Assembly: GCF_001467585.1 (NCBI RefSeq)
Contig: NZ_LNXY01000020.1
Span: forward strand, 963,368-1,027,367
Direction of reading: 5' to 3'
Length of the DNA: 64,000 bases
Source of the DNA: Legionella drozanskii LLAP-1
GTDB lineage: Bacteria > Pseudomonadota > Gammaproteobacteria > Legionellales > Legionellaceae
Shown: piece by piece, positions 19,051-28,434 of the stretch
Position numbering within the stretch: position 1 is the first letter of the stretch
How the letters are laid out: every line of letters begins with the position of its first letter
Program-made: the position numbers and the translations under genes
Notes under the pieces: generated by a model
Databases searched by the model: none
Told to the model about the DNA's origin: nothing
The model's input: only the letters and a program-made list of their open reading frames with translations

Positions 19051-19923
19051 ATGACAGTAAAACGTGGCGGTTTGGGGCGAAATTTATCCGCTTTATTAGG
19101 TAACTCAACAACCCATTTGCTGGCTGAGAAACCTGCTTCAGATCATTTTAAATTGTCTGTGGATTGTCTCCAACCCGGAAAATATCAACCTCGCACCGAA
19201 ATAGAAGAAGCGCCTCTTGTTCAGTTAGCTGAGTCAATCAAGCAACAAGGTTTATTACAACCTTTGGTTGTTCGTGAAATCGCAACCGATCGCTACGAAA
19301 TTATTGCCGGTGAACGCCGCTGGCGCGCTTGTCAATTAGCAGGACTCACTGAAGTACCCGTTGTCCTACGCCAAGTTGATGATGAAACGGCAATGGCCAT
19401 GGCGTTAGTGGAAAACTTACAACGTGAAGATCTGAATGCCATGGATCAAGCGCGCGCCATGTTTCGTCTTACTAGTGAATTCGGCCTTACGCATCAGCAA
19501 GTTGCTAATATACTTTGTAAATCACGCGCAGCTGTCAGTAATTACTTACGGTTACTCAGTTTGAGTAACGAAGTAAAACGGCTTTTAGAGCATGGTGATT
19601 TGGACATGGGACATGCACGCGCCTTACTACTTCTTGAAGAAGAACAACAGGAACAAGTCGCTCGGCTAGTTGTGGCTAAAAATCTGTCTGTTCGAGAAAC
19701 TGAAAAACTTGCTGCCAGAATAAAAGAAGGAAAAGTTGTTGAGGTTAATCATAAACCTGAAGTATCTCCTCTCGTTAAAGAGCAGATCCAAACGCTAGCA
19801 GAACAATTAAATACGAAAATTAAAGTTAAACCCGGCAAATCCGGTAAAGGAACACTCGTTATCCATTACGACACAATGCAAAATTTGCAAACCGTTATTG
19901 AATGGATATCCTCAAGAAAGTAG
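19051..19923 (+). CDS. parB: chromosome partitioning protein ParB (Spo0J)
   Basis: 290 residues. ParB is a CTP-dependent clamp that loads at parS sites and guides chromosome segregation. The N-terminus RGGLGRNLSALLG is the ParA-contacting peptide. The CTP-binding GERRWRACQLAGL box is near 91-103, the helix-turn-helix (HQQVANILCKSRAAVSNYLR) is near 148-167, and a C-terminal dimerisation domain follows. It ends the mnmG-rsmG-parA-parB run. I could not spot a consensus 16-base parS palindrome in this window by eye. Confidence 0.97.
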   Translation: MTVKRGGLGRNLSALLGNSTTHLLAEKPASDHFKLSVDCLQPGKYQPRTEIEEAPLVQLAESIKQQGLLQPLVVREIATDRYEIIAGERRWRACQLAGLTEVPVVLRQVDDETAMAMALVENLQREDLNAMDQARAMFRLTSEFGLTHQQVANILCKSRAAVSNYLRLLSLSNEVKRLLEHGDLDMGHARALLLLEEEQQEQVARLVVAKNLSVRETEKLAARIKEGKVVEVNHKPEVSPLVKEQIQTLAEQLNTKIKVKPGKSGKGTLVIHYDTMQNLQTVIEWISSRK

Positions 19924-20109
19924 CTCAAAAAACACACCAATTGGTTTAAGTTTTTACTAATTATGTCGATATAAACTATAGCCAGGGATGAAAAAACATA
20001 GCGCTTAAAATCAGATAAGGCTGATTCCGCACTTGCGAGCGTTAGCGTTGTTGCATAGTTCATAACAAACCGTTAGATAGTAGGGGGTTAAATCTATTAA
20101 GGAGGATTT

Positions 20110-20382
20110 ATGCAAATCCAGCCCTTACAACCAGTAGCAGTGAGGCTCAAATGTGGCCATGCTGAGGCTTCTTGTTTCTTAGTAGAGCTTAGAGATACTG
20201 AAATGCAACTGACTAGTACTGACTACTTAGAAAATAATAGCCCCGTCGTTTTTTCCTCAAAATTTTTTAAGGGTGAAGCAAAGATTACAAATCTTAACTT
20301 CTCCCATCATCATTTTAATTATACTTTGGCGATTGTCTTTATCCAATTTCAACCAGGTTTGCTAGTGAATAAATTGTTATAG
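20110..20382 (+). CDS. small hypothetical protein, possibly PilZ-like
   Basis: 90 residues behind a near-perfect AAGGAGG placed 5 bases before the ATG, so it is very likely expressed. The chain alternates short beta-type segments: RLKCGHAEASCFLVELRD, then a KFFKGEAKITNLNF segment, then YTLAIVFIQFQPG. The order, with G-A-I followed by a hydrophobic I.FI.FQPG strand, is reminiscent of a truncated PilZ barrel. The RxxxR and D/NxSxxG c-di-GMP motifs are not seen. No signal or membrane segment. Its stop overlaps the convergent coxC stop by 6 bases. Function unknown. Confidence 0.7.
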   Translation: MQIQPLQPVAVRLKCGHAEASCFLVELRDTEMQLTSTDYLENNSPVVFSSKFFKGEAKITNLNFSHHHFNYTLAIVFIQFQPGLLVNKLL

Positions 20383-21252
20383 CCAATAAACAAACACGAA
20401 TAAAAATAACCAAACCACATCGACAAAGTGCCAATACCAGGCAACCCCTTCAAAAGCAAAATGCCTTTCAGGAGTAAAGTGGCCGCGAATGCAACGAATT
20501 AGGATAACAATCAACATAATTGTTCCTATGGTTACGTGCAATCCGTGGAAACCGGTTAACATGAAGAAAGTAGTCCCATAGATACCCGCATCAAGTGTCA
20601 GATTCATTTTGGTATAAGCTTCATGGTACTCATAAGATTGGCAAATCAAAAACAGGATACCAAGCGCAATTGTACAGCTCATGCCGACAATTAGTTGCTT
20701 GCGTTTATTCAACTTTAGAGCCCAATGTGCCCATGTAATGGTAGCACCAGATGTTAATAAGATGAGCGTGTTAATGGCCGCTAATCCCCAGGGCTCCATT
20801 CCTTCACTTGCGCCAAAAAAAGCTTGGTTATTGGGATTGGATAATAACGGCCAAGTTGCATTGAAGTTAGGCCAAAGAGTAAGATGGGTCATGGGATGAT
20901 CAGCTATTTCTCCGCCTAAGATTGGTACTGACCAATAGCGGGAGAAAAACAAGGCACCAAAAAAAGCGCCGAAAAAACAAACCTCAGAAAAAATAAACCA
21001 GCACATTCCCCAACGGAACGAGCGATCTACTTGTAAGTCATAGACCCCCTTCTGATTTTCATAGATGACTTGACCGAACCAGCCAAACATCATAAATATC
21101 AAGATTCCCAAGCCAAGTGTAAAAATATAAGGTCCATACCAATCATCATGTAACCAGGAACCTCCACCAACTAACATCGTAGTTAAACCAATGGAACCTA
21201 GTAATGGCCAATGACTGGGCTTAGGGATGTAATATGTGCCATGCGCTCCCAT
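20377..21252 (-). CDS. coxC: cytochrome c oxidase subunit III
   Basis: 291 residues with seven transmembrane helices, the third core subunit of the aa3/caa3 oxidase in the inner membrane. Diagnostic segments are FSEVCFFGAFFGALFF (with the conserved Glu), AINTLILLTSGATITWAHWAL, GFHGLHVTIGTI, and the C-terminal WYWHFVDVVWLFLF. AGGAG lies about 11 bases before the ATG. It is the last gene of the cox operon, 56 bases after ctaG, and its 3' end overlaps a small convergent gene by 6 bases. Confidence 0.97.
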   Translation of the reverse strand: MGAHGTYYIPKPSHWPLLGSIGLTTMLVGGGSWLHDDWYGPYIFTLGLGILIFMMFGWFGQVIYENQKGVYDLQVDRSFRWGMCWFIFSEVCFFGAFFGALFFSRYWSVPILGGEIADHPMTHLTLWPNFNATWPLLSNPNNQAFFGASEGMEPWGLAAINTLILLTSGATITWAHWALKLNKRKQLIVGMSCTIALGILFLICQSYEYHEAYTKMNLTLDAGIYGTTFFMLTGFHGLHVTIGTIMLIVILIRCIRGHFTPERHFAFEGVAWYWHFVDVVWLFLFVFVYWL

Positions 21253-21308
21253 TATGTATTTTTCTCCTGTTTCTATTGCACTTCTTCATGGAGTTTGAAG
21301 TAGCAAAC

Positions 21309-21845
21309 CTAGTTAATTACTTTATCAGTTACATCAAACAACGTGTAAGCCAAAGTGATTGTCCTCACATTAGATGGTAAATCGGTGTCCAGATGAAACA
21401 GTAAAGGCATATTCATCGCTTCATGTCCGTTAAGTGTTTGCTGAGTGAAACAGAAACACTCCGTTTTTTTCAAATATTTTGCGGCTATCCCCGGAGTCAC
21501 ACTAGGAATAGCCTGTACAGTCATCGCATGGTTCGTTTTATTCTCAGCATAAAAAGCTAATTTTGCAATCTCACCTGGATGCACCTTTATCTTCTTAGTT
21601 TTTGGATAGAATGCCCAGGAAACTCCACCATTATTTGTCGCAACAAATTCAACAACTATCTCTCTATCCTGAATTTTCGCCGATTTAGCATCGTATGCTT
21701 CGGCTTGACCACTTATCTTCCCATTAATACCAAAGTTCTTGCACAGACTATTGTAAATGGGCACCAACGCAAAACCGAAGCCAAACATAGCAAGAACAGT
21801 GACAGCTAGAATAACAATCAATTTTTTATGACTTTTTTCAGCCAT
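21309..21845 (-). CDS. ctaG: cytochrome c oxidase assembly protein CtaG/Cox11
   Basis: 178 residues from the ATG at 21845, which has GAGG 5 bases upstream; another ATG four codons earlier overlaps the coxA stop but has no ribosome site. Cox11 delivers copper to the CuB centre of subunit I. There is one N-terminal membrane anchor (about 10-30) with the conserved VPIYNSLCKNFG motif after it, then a periplasmic immunoglobulin-like copper domain. The copper-binding pair is visible as KKTECFCFTQQTL. It sits between coxA and coxC, the usual place. Confidence 0.95.
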   Translation of the reverse strand: MAEKSHKKLIVILAVTVLAMFGFGFALVPIYNSLCKNFGINGKISGQAEAYDAKSAKIQDREIVVEFVATNNGGVSWAFYPKTKKIKVHPGEIAKLAFYAENKTNHAMTVQAIPSVTPGIAAKYLKKTECFCFTQQTLNGHEAMNMPLLFHLDTDLPSNVRTITLAYTLFDVTDKVIN

Positions 21846-21856
21846 TGGACCTCGCA

Positions 21857-23482
21857 TTAATAATGAAGAAGATGCTCCGACTCCACATGTGGTGGCGTTA
21901 CAAAACTATGATAAGGGGGTGGCGATGGCAAAGTCCACTCCAGGCCATGTGCACCTTCCCAAACTCTTGCTCCCACTTTCGGGCCATGTTTACGCACAGT
22001 TCTTACCACGTTATATAAAAATAACAATTGGGAAAAACCAAAAATAAAAGCACCGATGGTTGAGATCATATTAAAGTTGGTAAATTGCAGAGCATAATCT
22101 GGGATCCGTCGAGGCATACCCGCCAGCCCGAGGAAATGCATAGGGAAGAAGGCAATATTGACCGAAATGACTGACAACCAGAAATGCCATTTGCCCAATC
22201 GTTCGTTGTACATATGCCCAGTCCATTTTGGCAGCCAATAATAGGTGGCAGCTAGAAGACCAAAAATAACACCAGGAACTAATACATAGTGGAAATGACC
22301 CACTACGAAGTAAGTATCTTGATATTGATAATCAGCAGGTACTAAGGCAAGCATCAATCCAGTAAAGCCACCAATCGTAAATAAAAACACGAAAGCGATG
22401 GAAAAGAGCATTGGTGTTTCAAAGGTCATGGCTCCTTTAAACATCGTACTAACCCAGTTGAACACCTTTATCCCCGTAGGCACAGCAATTAACATAGTGG
22501 TATACATAAAAAATAGCTCTGCGCCCAGCGGTATACCAGTGGTAAACATATGATGCGCCCAAACAACGAAGGATAATACTGCAATACTCACCGTTGCATA
22601 AACCATAAAATGGTAGCCAAATAAGGGCTTACGACTAAACGTTGGTATGATTTCTGAAATGACCCCAAAAGCAGGTAATACCAGTACATAAACTTCGGGA
22701 TGACCAAAGAACCAAAACACATGCTGGAATAAAATAGGATCACCACCGCCACTCGCTTCAAAAAAGCTTGTTCCAAAATGTCGATCAGCCAACATCATAG
22801 TCACAGCGCCAGCTAACACCGGCATGATAGCGATAAGTAAGAATGCCGTAATTAACCATGTCCAAACAAACATTGGCATTTTCATCAACGTCATCCCAGG
22901 AGCACGCATATTCAGGATGGTTGCGATAATATTAATCGACCCCATAATGGATGAAAGACCCATCATATGTATGGAAAAAATCATAAAGTCCGTGCTTGGT
23001 GGAGCAAATTTAGTCGATAAAGGAGCATACATTGTCCAACCGAAATTGGGCCCACCACCACTGTGGAACATGGTTGAAGCAAGCAAGGTAAAAGCGAAGG
23101 GCAATAACCAGAAACTCCAGTTATTCAATCGCGGCAATGCCATATCAGGCGCACCAATCATCATAGGTATTTGCCAGTTAGCCATCCCTGTAAATGCAGG
23201 CATCACTACCCCAAAGAGCATGATCAAACCATGCAAAGTGGTCATTTGGTTATAAAAGTTAGGATCTACAAATCGATGCCCTGGTTGAAAAAGTTCTGCT
23301 CGAATAATCAATGCCATGGCGCCGGCGGCAAAGAAACTGAACATTGCTAACCATAAGTATAAAGTTCCTATATCTTTGTGGTTGGTGGTAAATAACCATC
23401 GCTTTGCAAAGCCGATGATTCCTTTACCTTGTTCTGGACCATGCTCTTCATGATCTGCATCGTGCGCTAACTCTTGACTCAT
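21857..23482 (-). CDS. coxA: cytochrome c oxidase subunit I
   Basis: 541 residues with twelve membrane helices; the catalytic subunit that holds haem a and the haem a3-CuB centre. WFFGHPEVYVLVLPAFG near residues 260-276 carries the CuB His, cross-linked Tyr and D-channel Glu of A1-type oxidases. WAHHMFTTG carries two further CuB His, and VVGHFHYVLV the haem ligands. Its first bases overlap the coxB stop (ATGA), and its stop is adjacent to the ctaG start, so the cox genes are translationally coupled. Confidence 0.98.
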   Translation of the reverse strand: MSQELAHDADHEEHGPEQGKGIIGFAKRWLFTTNHKDIGTLYLWLAMFSFFAAGAMALIIRAELFQPGHRFVDPNFYNQMTTLHGLIMLFGVVMPAFTGMANWQIPMMIGAPDMALPRLNNWSFWLLPFAFTLLASTMFHSGGGPNFGWTMYAPLSTKFAPPSTDFMIFSIHMMGLSSIMGSINIIATILNMRAPGMTLMKMPMFVWTWLITAFLLIAIMPVLAGAVTMMLADRHFGTSFFEASGGGDPILFQHVFWFFGHPEVYVLVLPAFGVISEIIPTFSRKPLFGYHFMVYATVSIAVLSFVVWAHHMFTTGIPLGAELFFMYTTMLIAVPTGIKVFNWVSTMFKGAMTFETPMLFSIAFVFLFTIGGFTGLMLALVPADYQYQDTYFVVGHFHYVLVPGVIFGLLAATYYWLPKWTGHMYNERLGKWHFWLSVISVNIAFFPMHFLGLAGMPRRIPDYALQFTNFNMISTIGAFIFGFSQLLFLYNVVRTVRKHGPKVGARVWEGAHGLEWTLPSPPPYHSFVTPPHVESEHLLHY

Positions 23483-24684
23483 CGTAAACCTCCGACCTTC
23501 GCTTTTTCCACCATTTTAGGTTGTTGTATTTCGCCTTGACGCACTTTCGCAACATCAGCAGGTTGGACAACGTCATCTGTATTATTTTCCCAAGCATTAC
23601 GCTCGTAAGTAACAATTGCTGCAATATCTTTATCAGTTAATTGCTCTTTATAAGGCTGCATCGCAGAACCAGGAACACCATTTAAAATCATTGCGATATG
23701 GCGTGAAATTGGTTTTCCAACTGCCACTGAACTGCCTTTAAGAGCGGGATACATTGGTGGCAACCCTTTACCATCTACTCTATGGCAAGCAGCACAAATT
23801 TGATCGTATTTTTGCTTACCGTAACTCATTAACTCAGCACGTGTCAGATCTGCTTGTGACTCAGGCTGATTAACTGTTTCTGCATATTGATCTTTCACTT
23901 TAACCTGGTTAGCAACCCATTGATTAAATTGGTCTTCGTTGACAGCTTCCACCACTATCGGCATGAAACCATGATTGATCCCGCATAATTCAGCGCATTG
24001 ACCGCGATAAGTTCCTGGTTTTTCTATTCTTGCCCAAGCCTCATGCATAAACCCAGGTATCGCATCACGTTTAACACCTATCTCAGGCACCCACCAGGAG
24101 TGAACCACATCATTAGACGTTACTAGAAAACGAATTTTCTTGTGGACCGGGAGTACAAGCGGTTTATCAACTTCCAATAGATACCATTCGCCCTTTGCTT
24201 CTTGATTATGGATTTGCTCAAAAGGAGTCGATAAAATAGAAAAATAACTGATCCCTTGATCTAGATATTGATATTGCCATTTCCATTGATACCCAACTAT
24301 TTTAATTGTTACATCTGAATCGCTATTGTCTTCCTGATGAATCAAAACCTTGGTTGCAGGAATGGCAAGGCCAACCAAGATTAAAAAAGGAATGATGGAC
24401 CAGACCATTTCTAAACGGAAATTATCATGGAAAGTCGCTGCAGTATAACCTTTGGATTTGCGATGATGGATGAGAGAGTAAATCATCACTCCGAATACCA
24501 CGACGCCAATAATCCCGCAAATCACCATAGCAATCATATGCAAGTCATACATGTCATGACTTAAAGGAGTAACTCCTCTGTACATATTGAGTTGCCACTT
24601 ATCCGCCTCAGCCATTGCTGGCTGGCCAGCTACCAATCCAATTAAGGCGGCAAGCACTTTGCTTACCTTAGACCTATTTAGCAT
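23479..24684 (-). CDS. coxB: cytochrome c oxidase subunit II with fused cytochrome c domain (caa3 type)
   Basis: 401 residues from the ATG at 24684 (GAGGTGA upstream). A signal peptide of about 25 residues is followed by two membrane helices (about 50-75 and 95-115) and the cupredoxin domain with the CuA site CAELCGINHGFM near residue 230. After a linker comes a cytochrome c domain with CAACH near 295 and an axial Met later (PGSAMQPY). The fusion makes this a caa3-type oxidase that can take electrons without a separate cytochrome c. The next gene upstream is a four-haem cytochrome, probably its electron supplier. Confidence 0.96.
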   Translation of the reverse strand: MLNRSKVSKVLAALIGLVAGQPAMAEADKWQLNMYRGVTPLSHDMYDLHMIAMVICGIIGVVVFGVMIYSLIHHRKSKGYTAATFHDNFRLEMVWSIIPFLILVGLAIPATKVLIHQEDNSDSDVTIKIVGYQWKWQYQYLDQGISYFSILSTPFEQIHNQEAKGEWYLLEVDKPLVLPVHKKIRFLVTSNDVVHSWWVPEIGVKRDAIPGFMHEAWARIEKPGTYRGQCAELCGINHGFMPIVVEAVNEDQFNQWVANQVKVKDQYAETVNQPESQADLTRAELMSYGKQKYDQICAACHRVDGKGLPPMYPALKGSSVAVGKPISRHIAMILNGVPGSAMQPYKEQLTDKDIAAIVTYERNAWENNTDDVVQPADVAKVRQGEIQQPKMVEKAKVGGLR

Positions 24685-24815
24685 CCCCGTTCTCACCTCT
24701 TCAATTAGCTAGGATCTTAAAATTCGTCTTGCCAGTGCTGAGCACTTGCAAGACATTTTACTCTATCCCAACTGATGATTAAATTTATTTAGAACCTTGA
24801 ATCTGTGCATGATAA

Positions 24816-26489
24816 TTACCACAGCGAGTAATTACCCTCTGTTTTTGATTGACTCACCATATATTTGATTGCTTCAATCACCTCACCAGTAGTGCAGTGT
24901 TTGCAACCACCTTTTTTCGGATGATCATCCCCTTTTATGGTTTTCTCAATCAGAACATCCATATTTTGCGCAAGCAAAGGTTCCCATGCCTTTTTATCAC
25001 CGATTTTGGGGGCACCTTGTAGTCCCTGATTGTGACAAATGCCACAGTTTTCTTCATAAATTTCCTGACCGTTTGATGGGTATTTAGCTGCACCACCACT
25101 GGTTAAATCACTCCATTGCGAACGTGTGAGCGAGTTATTCAAAATATAATCAACAGCAGCAATCACATCGTTATCAGAGCAAGTCACACAAGCTCCTTTA
25201 ACGGGCATGCTGTTGTATCCATCAATGGCATGCCGATAAAGACCTGTCAATCCGCTCTGCTGCAATCGGAAATACCAGTTTGACGCATTTCCGATTTCAG
25301 GAGCGCTCATCTCACCATTTTGATGGCATATAATACAGGCATTAACATAGACTTGCTTGCCTCGTTTAAGAGAAGGCTGATTCTCAGAACCAGGAACTCC
25401 CAAAGGGTCTTCACTAACAACTGTCTTAAGATAAGTCGCCATAGCTAAGTGATCTTCTTCTGTTAAATGCGTTAAACTATTATGCACGACCTCTGCCATG
25501 GGTCCCGCTACGGGACCAGCCCTATTAATTAATTCACCTCGAGAAAATACGTCTGAAATTTCATTATGAGTCGCTGACTCCAGGCCATATTTAGTGATAT
25601 TGGGAGCCCAATAACCGTCAATAAATGTGCCGGTTAGATAGAAGCGATTTTTAGGAGCACCAAATACGTTCAAAGGGGTATGGCACATGCTGCAGTGACC
25701 AAGGCTATCTACGATGTATTTACCTCGATTCCAAGCAGGTGACTTCGTAGGATCATTGACAATAGGATTATCGTCTGGATAGAAAAATAATAAATTCCAA
25801 CCCCACAAAGTGAAGCGTGCTCCAGGAACATTAAATGGAAAAGGTAGCTCTTTGTTTTTCTGGTTAACAGGAGGAATACTCATGAAATAAGCGTAGAGTG
25901 CACGAGCATCTTCATCCGTCATTTTAGAAAAATAGATGTACGGGAAAACTGGAAAATAGTTTCTGCCTTGCGGGTCGCGACCGTGTTTCATTGCGCGAAT
26001 AAAATCTTCCTCAGTCCAATTACCAATACCAGTTTCTTTATCTGGCGTGATATTAGGACTGTAAAAGGTACCGAAAGGGGTATTAATAGGTAATCCACCG
26101 GCAAAGGAAGGCGTTTTACCTTTCACGTTAGTGTGGCAAGCAATACAGTCACCCATCCTCGCCAAATATTCCCCTTTCTTAATCAGTTCAGCTTGCTCAC
26201 CGGTTGCTGGTGCAGTGCTTGGATAAGCTGGATAATAACCATTAATAAGTGGTTCAACAGGGGCTGTCATTTTTGCTGGAAGTTGGCTGTTTGCGGGCGC
26301 ATTAGCATTGCTAGCGGGCGCATTAGTAGCAGGTGCATTAATGTTAGTACCAGTGGGCACATTCTTGCTATTTGCAGGTGTATTATTCTTGCTATTGCTA
26401 TTTTCAGCAGCGTATAAAATGTTTGTCAACATTAAAAACATTGCTAAAAAAGGCACTAAGATAGCGTTTTTTTTCAACAAAGAGCCCAC
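24816..26489 (-). CDS. four-haem secreted c-type cytochrome (dehydrogenase-type plus two c5-type domains)
   Basis: 557 residues, GTG start with AGGAGG 4 bases upstream. A signal segment (about 1-27) is followed by a Pro/Ala/Asn-rich linker (about 28-75). Four CXXCH haem sites are seen: CIACH near 115, CSMCH near 266, CIICH near 383 and CGICH near 484. The first two lie in a region like the cytochrome subunit of membrane gluconate/alcohol dehydrogenases (GGLPINTPFGTFYSPNITPD; GRNYFPVFPY). The last two are cytochrome c5-like, each with the extra Cys pair (GACVTC, GGCKHC). It is the first gene of the cox cluster and probably feeds coxB. No dehydrogenase subunit is nearby, so the electron source is unknown. 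Confidence 0.88.
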   Translation of the reverse strand: MGSLLKKNAILVPFLAMFLMLTNILYAAENSNSKNNTPANSKNVPTGTNINAPATNAPASNANAPANSQLPAKMTAPVEPLINGYYPAYPSTAPATGEQAELIKKGEYLARMGDCIACHTNVKGKTPSFAGGLPINTPFGTFYSPNITPDKETGIGNWTEEDFIRAMKHGRDPQGRNYFPVFPYIYFSKMTDEDARALYAYFMSIPPVNQKNKELPFPFNVPGARFTLWGWNLLFFYPDDNPIVNDPTKSPAWNRGKYIVDSLGHCSMCHTPLNVFGAPKNRFYLTGTFIDGYWAPNITKYGLESATHNEISDVFSRGELINRAGPVAGPMAEVVHNSLTHLTEEDHLAMATYLKTVVSEDPLGVPGSENQPSLKRGKQVYVNACIICHQNGEMSAPEIGNASNWYFRLQQSGLTGLYRHAIDGYNSMPVKGACVTCSDNDVIAAVDYILNNSLTRSQWSDLTSGGAAKYPSNGQEIYEENCGICHNQGLQGAPKIGDKKAWEPLLAQNMDVLIEKTIKGDDHPKKGGCKHCTTGEVIEAIKYMVSQSKTEGNYSLW

Positions 26490-26660
26490 GCTCCCTCCTT
26501 TAAATTTGTTTACCTACGGTAGACACTGGCAGGAAAATTAATCTCGGCATTTTATACCCGTAGTCAGGCAACTTCAATGCTTATTAAGGACTTTGATATA
26601 TTTGCATTTTTTTACATGAAACTTGAGAAATCTCAGGGAGTTAAGCTACCCCCCAAATAA

Positions 26661-26686
26661 CAAAAGCCACTCTCAAGTGGCTTTTG
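26661..26686. terminator. hairpin terminator between recX and the cytochrome operon
   Basis: A perfect 10-bp inverted repeat CAAAAGCCAC / GTGGCTTTTG around a TCTCAA loop. On the minus strand the right arm ends in CTTTTGTTATTT, so it most likely ends the recX-like transcript about 90 bases after its stop. The A/T runs on both sides could allow use in both directions. Confidence 0.7.
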
Positions 26687-26776
26687 TGTAAACTTCGTAC
26701 GGCCAGAGTGCCGACCTTCTGTTTACAACTTAACTATAGCAAAGCAACTAAACAAGTCAAACTGATCATCCATTGA

Positions 26777-27229
26777 TCATGCAGCACTTTGTTCCAGTTG
26801 CCCAATTACAGTTTTGATGGCAGCATAAGAGAAACTACGACCACTTAAAAACCGGTGAAGAAGAGTCGTGGCATTCTCAGAGCTATCCCATTTACCGCCA
26901 AGTTTTTTACGTGCTTCATCCAACGCTCGAACATTTTCATTTTCAAGAGACAATAATACTCTGGTAACTATTTCTTCAGATATCCCTTTTTGTTCTAGCA
27001 TTTGGGAGATAAAGCGATTTCCTTTATGCGCATAATGTTGCGCTAAATTCGTTGCTAATCTTTGATCATTAATTAATTGCAATTCTTTTAATCGCTTAAA
27101 AGTCGCATCAATACGGGACTCACGATTTGGCAAAGTGGAAAATTCATTCTCGAGAAACAAACGTAATTCATGTTCGCTACAACTGCTATCCGATAAACGC
27201 TTAATAGCAACATCGATAATACTACTCAT
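26777..27229 (-). CDS. recX: RecX-family regulatory protein
   Basis: 150 residues, the normal RecX length. RecX is a three-helix-repeat protein that binds RecA filaments and inhibits strand exchange. The family pattern is seen in LIND.RLATN near the middle, followed by the QMLEQKGISEEIV segment, and in the C-terminal LHRFLSGRSFSYAAIKTVI. AGGGAA lies upstream of the ATG. recA is not in the window, whereas recX often lies next to recA; here it stands alone between two hairpins. Confidence 0.85.
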   Translation of the reverse strand: MSSIIDVAIKRLSDSSCSEHELRLFLENEFSTLPNRESRIDATFKRLKELQLINDQRLATNLAQHYAHKGNRFISQMLEQKGISEEIVTRVLLSLENENVRALDEARKKLGGKWDSSENATTLLHRFLSGRSFSYAAIKTVIGQLEQSAA

Positions 27230-27627
27230 CTTAAATTCCCTCTCTTAATGGTAGAAAACGGACTTCCTTTTACAAATCAGTACGTGTTATCAATTGTTAA
27301 AAAACCTATAAAGCTAAATCCTTTAGCCACTTTCTCATATTGATACAGATTATGAAAAAGTCGGTTTTAAATGCAAAAAGCATGCCTATTATTGTTAGTC
27401 TTCAACGCACTGATAGTTATAGCCATCTTTTAAGCTCATATCAACTATTTTGCGCGATTAATTCATGAATTTGCTAATTATTTGAACTCTACGACGATCG
27501 TCGAAGAATTATTTATGCGAAGTGCTCAAATTAAATATACTCTCAAGCGACCCCAATACGGCAAGTTTTGTTTTAGAAAATTAGGCAGGTCAAATAAAAG
27601 TACAAAACTTTGACCTGCCAGCATTTA
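27230..27627. other. intergenic region, about 400 bp
   Basis: The gap between recX and the DUF937 gene holds the hairpin at 27584-27619 and otherwise AT-rich sequence. A short perfect palindrome (TCGACGATCGTCGA-like) sits near 27490-27505. No reading frame with a ribosome site is seen. Confidence 0.5.
27584..27619 (-). terminator. hairpin terminator of the DUF937 gene
   Basis: An 11-bp perfect inverted repeat GGCAGGTCAAA / TTTGACCTGCC with a 14-base loop, starting 8 bases after the stop codon on the minus strand and followed there by TAATTTTC. The weak U-run makes efficiency uncertain. Confidence 0.6.
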
Positions 27628-28209
27628 TTAAGCTTGTTTATTTTGATTTCCGAACAGATTACCCATGATTTTTTGACCCATACGACCTAAATCATCGCTA
27701 ATAGAACCATCTTTGTTGATATCCAGGAACCCTAAAATTTCGTTAAGCGATTTTTGTTGGCTGGCAGAATCCCCTTGGTCACTCATGGTATCTACTTTGT
27801 TACCGAGTAACTTTGTAGCCATCGCGGCAATCATTGGCAGCATCTCGGTGATATCTACCACACTAATGCCTGTTTTTTGAGAGACATCGTCTGCTATTTT
27901 GGAAGTTTGATTGCTGCCTCCGAATATTGCTTGCAAAATCTGACTGCCTTCATTCTGTACTTGTTCTTGATCAAAGCCAGGCTTTGAATTAAGTAAAGAT
28001 TGTGGGTCATTTTTATTTTGCGCAATAATTTTAAATAGGTCGCCTAAGGTTTGCGGATCATTTTTTACTTGCTCCGTTATTTTAGGAACAACTTCTTGAG
28101 CAACTTTATGCATTTGAGAGGTGGACACGTTGCTTTGTTCAACCATTTTCTGGCCATCTGAATGATTTTGAATGAAATTCATGATTTCACTAAAAATTGA
28201 ATTATCCAT
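27628..28209 (-). CDS. DUF937 family protein with one EF-hand-like loop
   Basis: 193 residues, cytoplasmic, rich in Gln/Asn. The repeated ILQAIFGG... and ...EMLPMIAAMATKLLGNK segments match the DUF937 pattern of amphipathic helices around a Leu-Leu-Pro turn. Near the C-terminus, LDINKDGSISDD is a canonical EF-hand calcium loop (D-x-N-x-D-G-x-I-x-x-D), as seen in many DUF937 members. GGGAG lies upstream of the ATG. It has its own hairpin terminator. Biological role unknown. Confidence 0.85.
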   Translation of the reverse strand: MDNSIFSEIMNFIQNHSDGQKMVEQSNVSTSQMHKVAQEVVPKITEQVKNDPQTLGDLFKIIAQNKNDPQSLLNSKPGFDQEQVQNEGSQILQAIFGGSNQTSKIADDVSQKTGISVVDITEMLPMIAAMATKLLGNKVDTMSDQGDSASQQKSLNEILGFLDINKDGSISDDLGRMGQKIMGNLFGNQNKQA

Positions 28210-28434
28210 AACAATTTCTCCCTGATTGGTTGGCTTGCATGTGAAGCTTTAATAGTATAGTACAATTCAAAGAGACTAAAAATTGAACAAATAATTACTC
28301 GAAACGCGACCACGTTTATTAAAATATTCTTGTAAAACTGTAATTCAGTGCCGTTTAAAAAAGGACAATGTAATAATCAGATACACGTTAACCTCTTTAA
28401 TAACCTGAGGTCATTCTACTCTGTGGCACGAGAT

